Shown: positions 1 to 6,864 of the stretch, in pieces
Position numbering within the stretch: position 1 is the stretch's first letter
Layout: the number at the start of each line of letters is the position of its first letter
From: Gemmatimonadota bacterium
GTDB lineage: Bacteria > Gemmatimonadota > Gemmatimonadetes > Longimicrobiales > UBA6960
Length of the DNA stretch: 6,864 bases
Assembly (NCBI GenBank): GCA_022564535.1
Contig: JADFLD010000108.1
Location: 1-6,864 of the forward strand
Direction: 5' to 3'
Notes under the pieces: model-generated
Seen by the model: the letters and a program-made list of their open reading frames with translations, nothing else
Told to the model about the DNA's origin: nothing
Databases searched by the model: none
Translations under genes and position numbers: made by a program

Positions 1-906
1 GCCGCCGAACCCGGTCACTAGCTCAGATGCCAGCGCGTGGTCGGGGTGCGACGCGAGGCCCGGATAGATGACTCGCGCCACCTCCGGGCGCGACTCCATC
101 CATTCGGCCACGGCCGTAGCGTTCGCGTTGTGGCGGCGCATGCGCACGTCGAGAGTGCGGATGCCTCGATCGAGCAACCACGCGGTGTGCGGGTCGAGTG
201 CTGGCCCGTACAGGCTGGCCATGCGGACCACTTCTTCCATGAGCTCGCGTGATCCGGAAACGACTCCCGCGATGATGTCCGAGTGCCCTCCCAGGTACTT
301 GGTGGCGCTCTGGATGACCACGTCGATTCCGACCGACGCGGCTCGAAAGTTCACGGGGGACGCAAACGTCGAATCGCACGCGACCTTGATGCCTCGCTCG
401 TGCGCCAAGGCGACGATCGGTCGCGGATCCAGAATCCTGAGCGTGGGATTGGTCGGGATCTCCACAAACACGACCTTCGTCTCGTTTCGAATCGCCTCCT
501 CCCATCCGCCCTCGTCCGGGTCGACGAAGGTCGTGGTGACGCCGCGGCGCGGGAACTCCTGGGCCAGGAGCGCCTGCGTCGCACCATAGAGGCGGGACGA
601 GGCGACGATGTGATCACCCGCCTCGGTCAACGCCAGCAGCACCATAGCGGTCGCGCCCATGCCGCTCGCGAGCGCCACGGCGGCCTCGGTACCCTCGAGA
701 GCCGCCACTTTTTTGCCGACCTGCAGCTGGTTCGGATTGTTTCCGTCTCGGGTGTAGAGCAGCTCCCCGTCCGAAGGAGTCGCCCATCGGAACGTCGCGC
801 TCTGCGTGATTGGCGGAACGACGGGCGCACCGGCGCGCTTGTCGTCACTACCAGCGTGTACTCCGATGGTGGCCGGGCCGAGCCCGCGCCCCTGAGGATC
901 TGACAT
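1..906 (-). CDS. Trans-sulfuration family PLP-dependent enzyme (cystathionine gamma-synthase/lyase-like), C-terminus cut by window edge
   Basis: A minus-strand frame runs from an ATG at 906-904 to the window edge without a stop and gives 302 residues. Family members are usually about 380-430 residues, so roughly the last quarter is missing. Recognisable fold-type I PLP landmarks appear in order. These are VVPPITQSATF near residues 29-39, YTRDGNN at 51-57 (the Y-x-R that contacts the cofactor phosphate), SGMGA at 81-85, LYGAT at 106-110, DSTFASP at 178-184 with the Asp that pairs with the pyridine nitrogen, and SATKYLGGHSD at 200-210 with Lys203 as the Schiff-base lysine. The family makes or breaks cystathionine, or eliminates or exchanges gamma-substituents of homoserine and methionine derivatives in the cytoplasm. 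The reaction cannot be assigned because the specificity-bearing C-terminal part is absent. LYGAT lacks the Cys that marks methionine gamma-lyases, which weakly argues against that activity. No strong Shine-Dalgarno precedes the ATG. The gene lies 55 bases after the STAS-like gene on the same strand and may be the end of the operon or separately transcribed. Confidence 0.95.
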   Translation of the reverse strand, partial: MSDPQGRGLGPATIGVHAGSDDKRAGAPVVPPITQSATFRWATPSDGELLYTRDGNNPNQLQVGKKVAALEGTEAAVALASGMGATAMVLLALTEAGDHIVASSRLYGATQALLAQEFPRRGVTTTFVDPDEGGWEEAIRNETKVVFVEIPTNPTLRILDPRPIVALAHERGIKVACDSTFASPVNFRAASVGIDVVIQSATKYLGGHSDIIAGVVSGSRELMEEVVRMASLYGPALDPHTAWLLDRGIRTLDVRMRRHNANATAVAEWMESRPEVARVIYPGLASHPDHALASELVTGFGG

Positions 907-961
907 CGTCGGTCCAGGTCTGGTAGGGTAGGTCGGAAGGTTGGAAGGTCCGGGGTAGCGG
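907..961. other. Intergenic gap with G-doublet repeats
   Basis: The + strand of this 55-base gap is dominated by regularly spaced GG doublets. It includes two copies of ggaaggt (935-941 and 943-949) and a ggtagggtagg stretch. On the minus strand, which is the coding direction, this becomes a pyrimidine-rich CC-repeat leader directly upstream of the trans-sulfuration gene. I see no T-run after a hairpin, so no intrinsic terminator for the upstream gene, and no convincing promoter hexamers. Confidence 0.5.
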
Positions 962-1543
962 CTACATGAGGTGTCGAACGAGGCGACTGAGCGCGTGGAC
1001 TCGACCCGATGTGGCGCTTCGAAAAGCGAGGCCACGATCCACGAGGCCGTCGAGCACGGTCCTGTCCGCAGGGTCCGGAAAGACGATCTCGGCGTCTTCG
1101 GACGCAACCGCACCCCGCTCTTCGAGCCGGCCCCATACGCGAGCCTCACGATCGGAGTGAACCCCCAGGAGACCGAACGTGCCAGGACCGGTCTCCACGA
1201 CGGCCGCGAGCCCCTGTCGCTCCAAGACGACCTCGATCTGGCCTCGGTGCGGCCCATGCACACCGCTGAAGACGAAGAAGGCCTCGTGCGTCTCGTTGTC
1301 CCGGGCCCCCTGAAGCAACTTCGCAATGACTTCGTCGGCACAGGAGAAGTCGATGATGACGACCTCGGACAAATCGATCAGGGACAACGATCGATCACCT
1401 GCGCCTTGAAGTTGCGTCTCGATGGCCAGCCGCACCGCGCGTCCCGTCGGGCGGGTCACGAGATGGGAGTACAGCGACGTGACGGTCTTCTGCAATACCT
1501 CGCCGAGATCGATCGCGATGGGATCGATGGGCAGCTCGGTCAT
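962..1543 (-). CDS. STAS-like (DUF4325-type) regulatory protein with small C-terminal helical or winged-helix-like segment
   Basis: This 193-residue protein starts at ATG 1543-1541 inside an ATGA overlap with the stop of the upstream STAS-HATPase gene, so translation is probably coupled. A longer in-frame start at 1630 is possible, but it would lie entirely within the upstream gene and add a basic, low-complexity stretch, so I reject it. Residues about 1-50 form a helical lead-in (DLGEVLQKT, then RAVRLAIETQL). Residues 52-79 carry the core beta-strand and helix, with LIDLSEVVIID followed by FSCADEVIAKLL. The SCADE piece corresponds to the Ser-x-x-Asp-Glu hallmark that I associate with DUF4325 proteins. 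The canonical phospho-serine position after Asp65 is Phe66, and Ser67 is one residue later. Residues about 157-193 (DRTVLDGLVDRGLAFRS, then GRVHALSRLV) look like a short winged-helix or helical domain, but this is inference. Likely role: antagonist or effector partner of the ATPase encoded just upstream. No target is evident. Confidence 0.85.
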   Translation of the reverse strand: MTELPIDPIAIDLGEVLQKTVTSLYSHLVTRPTGRAVRLAIETQLQGAGDRSLSLIDLSEVVIIDFSCADEVIAKLLQGARDNETHEAFFVFSGVHGPHRGQIEVVLERQGLAAVVETGPGTFGLLGVHSDREARVWGRLEERGAVASEDAEIVFPDPADRTVLDGLVDRGLAFRSATSGRVHALSRLVRHLM

Positions 1544-2424
1544 TCTCCCATCCGCGCCGGCAGGATGATGCTGATTTGCGAGCCAGGCAACGGGGCCAGC
1601 CCGTCGACGAGCGGCGGGGTGTCGTCCCACTCCGGTACGTGACCGATTCGGGCGGTCCCGCTACGAATCGTGATCGCTCCGTCCCAACGACGAACCTGGC
1701 GTCGGATCTGCTGGATTCCCTGGCCGCGGCCAGAATCGGGGAACCGGGTGAGACCGTGCAGAAACACCGCCTCCAAGGCGGTCGCGTCGCCCCAGCGGTC
1801 TCCGTAACGGGCCGAGTGCCGGTCCGACAGCGACCCACGGAACCCGCGCCCCACGTCCATCACGGAGATCACGACAACGAAGCGACCGAGCCGACGGGCC
1901 CAGTTGTACGCTTGCGCCGCGACCCATCCCGGGGCGTCTGCGTGTTCGATAATGTTCTGGCAAACCTCGGAGAGGATGACCGAGAATTGCACAACGGATG
2001 TGGGCGGGTAGCCCAGCTTCGCGGTGAGAATCGCTCCGGCCTTTCCCTGCACCCGATCCACGACCTCATGCACATCGGCGTTTGCGGCGACCGGGGTAAT
2101 CTCGAGCAGCACGTCTGATGGGCCCGAGCCGCGGCGCGCCGGTGCGTCGAAATCGAACACACCCCGGGCTGCCTCGAAGAACGCCATGCGGGCCAGATAC
2201 CCATTGACGTCGACGCTGTCCGGCAACTCCAGCCGCGGCAGCGCGCCCTGCTTCTCGGCGGCAACAGTACCCGCGACCAGTAGCGCCACCATGCCGTTCG
2301 GATCGATCCAACGCAGGTGTCGGGCGTCGAACAGAGTCCGTTCGCCGGTCCGCACGATGACCTCGTCCAGAAAAGAGTCGATCGTGCGATGATCGAGAGA
2401 TCCGGGTACAGCGATGACGTTCAG
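1540..2424 (-). CDS. STAS domain fused to GHKL (HATPase) anti-sigma-type kinase domain
   Basis: The product is 294 residues if translation starts at the CTG at 2424-2422, or 271 if it starts at the GTG at 2355. I prefer CTG because residues 1-23 supply the first strand and helix of the STAS fold (NVIAVPGSLDHRTIDSFL), and a GAGGTG Shine-Dalgarno sits five bases upstream. A stop at 2442-2440 bounds the frame. Domain order: STAS at about 2-75, with RWIDPNGMVALL at 38-49; a connector at about 76-125 (YLARMAFFE); then a Bergerat-fold ATPase. The ATPase N-box is E153, N157, H161 (SEVCQNIIEHA). The G1 box is DVGRGF at 190-195 and the G2 box is SGRGQGIQQI at 231-240. There is no phosphoacceptor histidine region of a two-component sensor, so this is more like the SpoIIAB/RsbW protein kinases. 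The usual phospho-Ser of the STAS domain is Pro here (D41-P-N-G). The protein probably binds ATP in the cytoplasm and works with the overlapping downstream STAS-like protein. Confidence 0.9.
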   Translation of the reverse strand: MNVIAVPGSLDHRTIDSFLDEVIVRTGERTLFDARHLRWIDPNGMVALLVAGTVAAEKQGALPRLELPDSVDVNGYLARMAFFEAARGVFDFDAPARRGSGPSDVLLEITPVAANADVHEVVDRVQGKAGAILTAKLGYPPTSVVQFSVILSEVCQNIIEHADAPGWVAAQAYNWARRLGRFVVVISVMDVGRGFRGSLSDRHSARYGDRWGDATALEAVFLHGLTRFPDSGRGQGIQQIRRQVRRWDGAITIRSGTARIGHVPEWDDTPPLVDGLAPLPGSQISIILPARMGE

Positions 2425-2426
2425 GA

Positions 2427-2435
2427 CTCCACCTC
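2427..2435 (-). promoter_or_regulatory. Shine-Dalgarno of the STAS-HATPase gene, supporting a CTG start
   Basis: Read on the minus strand this is GAGGTGGAG. The GAGGTG part is fully complementary to the 16S anti-Shine-Dalgarno core, and five bases separate it from CTG at 2424-2422. The alternative GTG at 2355 has only a shorter GAGG five bases upstream, and using it would delete the first strand and helix of the STAS fold. Confidence 0.6.
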
Positions 2436-2452
2436 GTCGTCAGTAGAGTTTC

Positions 2453-2468
2453 GCACCCATGGGGGCGC
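2453..2468 (-). other. Small hairpin in the gap between the PfkB and STAS-HATPase genes
   Basis: In the minus-strand transcript, GCGCCC and GGGTGC pair across a CCAT loop, giving six pairs including one G-U. It lies 12-27 bases after the PfkB stop and just upstream of the next ribosome binding site. No U-tract follows, so it does not qualify as an intrinsic terminator. It could be a weak processing or attenuation element, or chance. Confidence 0.3.
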
Positions 2469-2479
2469 CTGCCCTTCGC

Positions 2480-3469
2480 TCACGAATTCTTCGGGTGCTG
2501 GGCGACCGATCCCGCGAAACGCTCGACCAGCCCTCGCGCACCGCGATGCTGGACGTTGAGCCCGGCGAGCTCGTTCGCAGCACGCATCGCGGCCTCGATG
2601 TCGTCACCGTGCAGCAGCCTCGCAAACATCGTCGCACCCCACACGTCGCCACACCCCGTGGGGTCACCCACAATCGGTGGCGCGGTCAGAGTAACGCTTC
2701 CACTCAGAGTGCGCCCTACCCTGTTTCGGTCGCGTCCCGATCTCCACGACATCGGATTCGGATCGAGTCCCTCCCGAGCCACGAACCCGGCACCGTGATC
2801 GCCACGCGTGACGAGAATGAGCCCGAGCTCTTCGCCCAACGCGCCCTCGGCCCTCGCCCACGGGTCGGGGCCCCCGCCAAGAAGCGCGAGTTCGTCCGCG
2901 TTCATTTGAACGGCGTCGAAGCACCGAAACCATGACGCCCAGGACTCGAGAGACCGGTCGTGCCGGCGGCCACTCCCGTCCGTGCCCAGGAAGAGTGAGT
3001 GCAAATCAGCGTACATCGGTCCAGCGAAGCCCGAACGCAACGCGGTGGCGGTCTCGAGGCCCATCTCATGACCCGAGACGAAGTTCACGTACAACGCATC
3101 GCACGCGCCCACCAAGGGCGCCAATTCGTCCCACTCCCACGGGAGAACGCCGCCGGTCAGGTTTTCAACGCGCCGCGACTCGCTCTCGTATCGCAGCTCT
3201 ACCCGATTGTTGGCCTCCGGGACGGCGATCACCCCCGAGTCGTCGATACGAGGAATCTCACGCAGAAACTGGCGCCCCTCCGCCTCCAGGTCTCCCCCAA
3301 TCTTGAGGATGGGCCGGATGGTCCATCGCTCAGGAAGTGAGGCGGACAGTGCCGACAGCGCGTAGGCGATTCCACCCCACTCCTCGACCGCGCCCGACGC
3401 ACCGTCCGTTCCGATGATGCGGTCCCACACGAGGGTTCCGACCACCCCCAGCACCCGGGGCCGGGTCAC
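2480..3469 (-). CDS. PfkB/ribokinase-family carbohydrate kinase
   Basis: The product is 329 residues, within the usual 300-340 for the family. The start is GTG at 3469-3467, overlapping the ROK stop as GTGA, which points to translational coupling. Visible landmarks are GTLVWD at 11-16 with an Asp in the N-terminal substrate-binding region, WGG at 31-33 (the Gly-Gly pair), QMNADE at 188-193 (the N-x-x-E Mg/phosphate motif), VTRGDHG at 220-226, and signature 2, DPTGCGD, at 269-275. Asp275 is the expected catalytic base and GCG forms the anion hole. The third residue, usually Ala, is Cys273, a substitution tolerated in other family members. The enzyme would transfer phosphate from ATP to a sugar or nucleoside hydroxyl in the cytoplasm. 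I cannot name the substrate: fructose, ribose, 2-keto-3-deoxygluconate, inosine and others all use this fold. Adjacency to a ROK kinase suggests sugar metabolism. Confidence 0.92.
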   Translation of the reverse strand: MTRPRVLGVVGTLVWDRIIGTDGASGAVEEWGGIAYALSALSASLPERWTIRPILKIGGDLEAEGRQFLREIPRIDDSGVIAVPEANNRVELRYESESRRVENLTGGVLPWEWDELAPLVGACDALYVNFVSGHEMGLETATALRSGFAGPMYADLHSLFLGTDGSGRRHDRSLESWASWFRCFDAVQMNADELALLGGGPDPWARAEGALGEELGLILVTRGDHGAGFVAREGLDPNPMSWRSGRDRNRVGRTLSGSVTLTAPPIVGDPTGCGDVWGATMFARLLHGDDIEAAMRAANELAGLNVQHRGARGLVERFAGSVAQHPKNS

Positions 3470-4477
3470 GCGGAAGACTCGTGTTCAGCGACATATATTC
3501 CGGCCGCGCCGATCACGCCCGCCGTGTCGTGAAGGGCGCCCGGCACGATCGAGCACGCCGCCACCGCGCTCGGAAAAGCGCGGCGTCTCACTTCGGCTCG
3601 GAGCGGACCGAACAAGTGCTCCCCTGCCCGAGTGACCCCCCCGACGATGACCACAACCTCCGGATTGAATGTGTTGACGATGTTGGCGACCCCGGCCCCC
3701 AGGATCTTCGCCGTCTCGGTCATCACGCCCTGAGCGTACGCGTCGCCACGCAGAAGGGCATCATAGACGGTGAGCGCCGTGATCCGGTCGAGATCCCCCT
3801 CCACCATCTCCGGCAACACCGATTCATACCCGGCCTCCAGCCCTTCTCGGGCCCGGGCCGCGATGTTGGGACCAGACGCGTAGGCCTCGAGGCATCCGTA
3901 ATTACCGCAGGCACAGCGCCGTCCCATGAAGTCGATGGTCGTGTGGCCGATCTCTCCTGCGCTTCCGCTGGCGCCCCTCATGAGCTCGCCATCCAGAATG
4001 ATGCCACCGCCGATGCCCGTACCGACGGTCACGCCGACGAGGGATTTCACCCCCTGGCCCGCACCGCACCACCACTCCCCGTAGGTGGCGCAGTTGGCGT
4101 CGTTGTCGAGGGTGGCCGGAAGCTCAACCGCTTCCGAGACCCGATCACGGATGGGGTAGCCTTCCCACCCGAGATTCGGCGTAGAAATCACCACTCCCGT
4201 CGCTTGATCGAGCGGCCCCGGACATCCGATACCCACACCGACGACATCGGCTCGCGATCCGCCCAACTTGTCGACCGCCTCGCCGATCGCGCTCTCGGCC
4301 ATCACGCGGATGTCGGCAACCGCAGCCTCTGCGCCTCTCTCGGGCGCCGTCTCGCACGATCTCAGCGCAACCGGACTACCGCCGGTGAGAGGGACCACAC
4401 CCACCACGAGGTTCGTTCCCCCGATATCGACTCCGAGTACCCAGCGTCCACTCACCCGCGGGCCGTCCGGTGGTTGC

Positions 4478-4488
<11 letters not shown>
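3466..4488 (-). CDS. ROK-family sugar kinase, probable glucokinase
   Basis: The product is 340 residues, slightly longer than the common 300-325. The start ATG at 4488-4486 lies inside the lepA 3' end, overlapping it by 11 bases. The ATP phosphate loop is GVDIGGTN at 19-26. Downstream are GCPGP at 88-92, the catalytic DNDAN at 128-132 with Asp130 as expected base, and VGTGIGGG at 155-162. The glucose-contacting and zinc-binding part contains EIGH at 179-182 and [12 protein letters not shown] at 192-203, the C-x-C-G-x-x-G-C-x-E signature of ROK proteins, with Glu201 expected to bind sugar. There is no N-terminal helix-turn-helix, so this is a kinase and not a NagC/XylR-type repressor. The best guess is phosphorylation of glucose to glucose 6-phosphate in the cytoplasm, but N-acetylmannosamine, fructose and other hexoses are used by close relatives. 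The likely co-expressed neighbours are lepA upstream and a PfkB kinase downstream. Confidence 0.94.
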
Positions 4489-6280
<1,792 letters not shown>

Positions 6281-6420
6281 GGGAGATTCGGGCCAGGGTC
6301 AGGTCACGGAGGCCGCTGCGGAGTACCGCGGCTCGGGCGCGCCAAAGTTAACTGGCTCTGCGAGGCTCTCGTAGACCGTACCGCTCAAACGGACCTCGCC
6401 GCAGGTCGTGGATTCGTCAG

Positions 6421-6442
6421 CCGCCCCGCCGACGGGGGGCGG
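6421..6442. repeat. Perfect GC hairpin at the composition boundary
   Basis: CCGCCCC at 6421-6427 is the exact inverted complement of GGGGCGG at 6436-6442, leaving an 8-base loop. The hairpin sits at the point where GC content jumps. No T-run follows on either strand, so it is not a standard intrinsic terminator. In DNA this GC-rich, such a palindrome can arise by chance. Confidence 0.4.
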
Positions 6443-6560
6443 ACCCGCCACTGCGTCGAGTTGATCTTGGCGGCGACGGGCGAACCGGCGGGCGTACCGC
6501 AGGTGCCCTCCGGGCGGCGGCTCGGGGTCCTGGCCCCACCCGGCTACCCGCCGACGGGGG
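6425..6560. repeat. 14-base direct repeat pair (cccgccgacggggg) 122 bases apart
   Basis: The same 14 bases occur at 6425-6438 and 6547-6560. The following bases are also similar (gcggaccc against acggcccg). Each copy can fold on itself through CCCG/CGGG. Simple GC composition could explain it, but two exact copies within 140 bases are worth noting. Confidence 0.4.
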
Positions 6561-6864
6561 ACGGCCCGGAGAGCTTCGACTCGCAGCGGGTGCCGGAGGG
6601 GGGCGGCGCGGGGCGGCGCTCGGTGCGACCCTCGCCGGTGGGCGTGTCGGGCGCGTGCGTGCGTCGGGCCTGCGGAAGATCGCGCCTGAGCGCAACGGAA
6701 GCGGCGGGTTCGGAGGCCCCGTCGCGGGCGCCCTCGGCCGGACGACTCGGCTCCTGGCAGCGCTCCGTAACCGAGCGCTGGGCGGCTCGGACGGGCGCTG
6801 CGCCGTAGCTCCTCGCCCGCGCACCTGAGGCGGCGCGCCGGCGAATGCCCGCGGCGAAAGCTTG

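Larger units (their letters stand above)
6281..6864. other. Region upstream of lepA with no recognised gene; very GC-rich from about 6420
   Basis: I recognise no protein or RNA family here. Rows up to 6420 have about the GC of the genes, but 6421-6840 contains only about 85 A/T bases in 420, near 80% GC. Two readings are possible. First, the minus-strand frame shared with lepA is open from the window edge to a TGA at 6301-6299, ending 18 bases before lepA. Its last 45 or so residues (ending LSGTVYESLAEPVNFGAPEP and nine more) look protein-like, but the rest is Arg/Pro/Ala-rich and its third-position GC (about 77%) does not exceed the local average. Second, a plus-strand frame ending at 6808 has nearly all G/C third positions between about 6417 and 6650, yet there is no good start and no recognisable domain. 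No RNase P, tmRNA, SRP or tRNA signature was found, and no convincing lepA promoter. Confidence 0.6.

Noticed and set aside
283..903. Plus-strand open frame of 206 codons opposite the PLP enzyme
   Set aside because: The minus strand encodes a recognisable trans-sulfuration enzyme through the whole stretch; the plus frame is an antisense shadow.
1544..1630. 29-residue N-terminal extension of the STAS-like protein
   Set aside because: It lies wholly inside the upstream gene, is Arg/Ala-rich without fold character, and the ATG at 1543 in an ATGA overlap is a far more typical operon start.
971..1642. Plus-strand open frame of 223 codons opposite the STAS-like gene
   Set aside because: It mirrors the minus-strand STAS-like gene, has no recognisable motif or ribosome binding site, and the minus-strand protein has clear domain sequence and ATGA coupling.
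6310..6350. lepA promoter with TTTGGC and TACTCC hexamers
   Set aside because: The spacing is only 15 bases and the second hexamer is a poor -10, so I do not claim a promoter.
6336..6352. Adjacent palindromes ggcgcgcc and gttaac as a possible operator
   Set aside because: They are different unrelated palindromes, do not form one dyad, and both are short enough to occur by chance.

Overview
The window looks like a piece of a GC-rich bacterial chromosome. Hand-counted 60-base rows within the genes range from about 52 to 72% GC. Every gene I can support lies on the minus strand, so the reading order runs from right to left. LepA is of ordinary bacterial type. The mix of a ROK sugar kinase, a PfkB kinase and STAS/HATPase regulators would fit Gemmatimonadota or a similar environmental lineage, but that placement is an impression from the protein sequences and not a demonstrated result.

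Layout in transcription order. (1) Positions 6281-6864 hold no gene I recognise. About 6420-6840 is strikingly GC-rich, near 80% by hand count. (2) 6280-4478 is lepA, elongation factor 4, complete, with a TTG start. (3) 4488-3466 is a ROK-family sugar kinase, probably a glucokinase, overlapping the lepA end by 11 bases. (4) 3469-2480 is a PfkB/ribokinase-family kinase, overlapping the ROK gene by 4 bases (GTGA). (5) After a 55-base gap, 2424-1540 encodes a STAS domain fused to a GHKL-type ATPase domain, probably starting at a CTG codon behind a good Shine-Dalgarno. (6) 1543-962 encodes a STAS-like (DUF4325-type) protein with a small C-terminal domain. It is coupled to the previous gene by an ATGA overlap. 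(7) After a 55-base G-doublet-rich gap (on the + strand), 906-1 is the N-terminal three quarters of a PLP-dependent trans-sulfuration enzyme, cut by the window edge.

The tight spacing suggests one long transcript, or two if transcription is re-initiated in the 2425-2479 gap. The core pairs are translation (lepA), sugar phosphorylation (ROK plus PfkB), a two-protein signalling module (STAS-HATPase plus STAS-like partner) and sulfur amino-acid metabolism.

The most interesting element is the two-gene signalling module. It resembles the kinase/antagonist partner-switching pairs of the SpoIIAB/SpoIIAA and RsbW/RsbV type, but the kinase-like domain carries its own STAS domain. There is no sigma factor next to it, and neither STAS domain has Ser or Thr at the position phosphorylated in SpoIIAA. 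The second thing worth checking is the abrupt jump to about 80% GC at the right end, which could be foreign DNA, an assembly join or an unrecognised gene.
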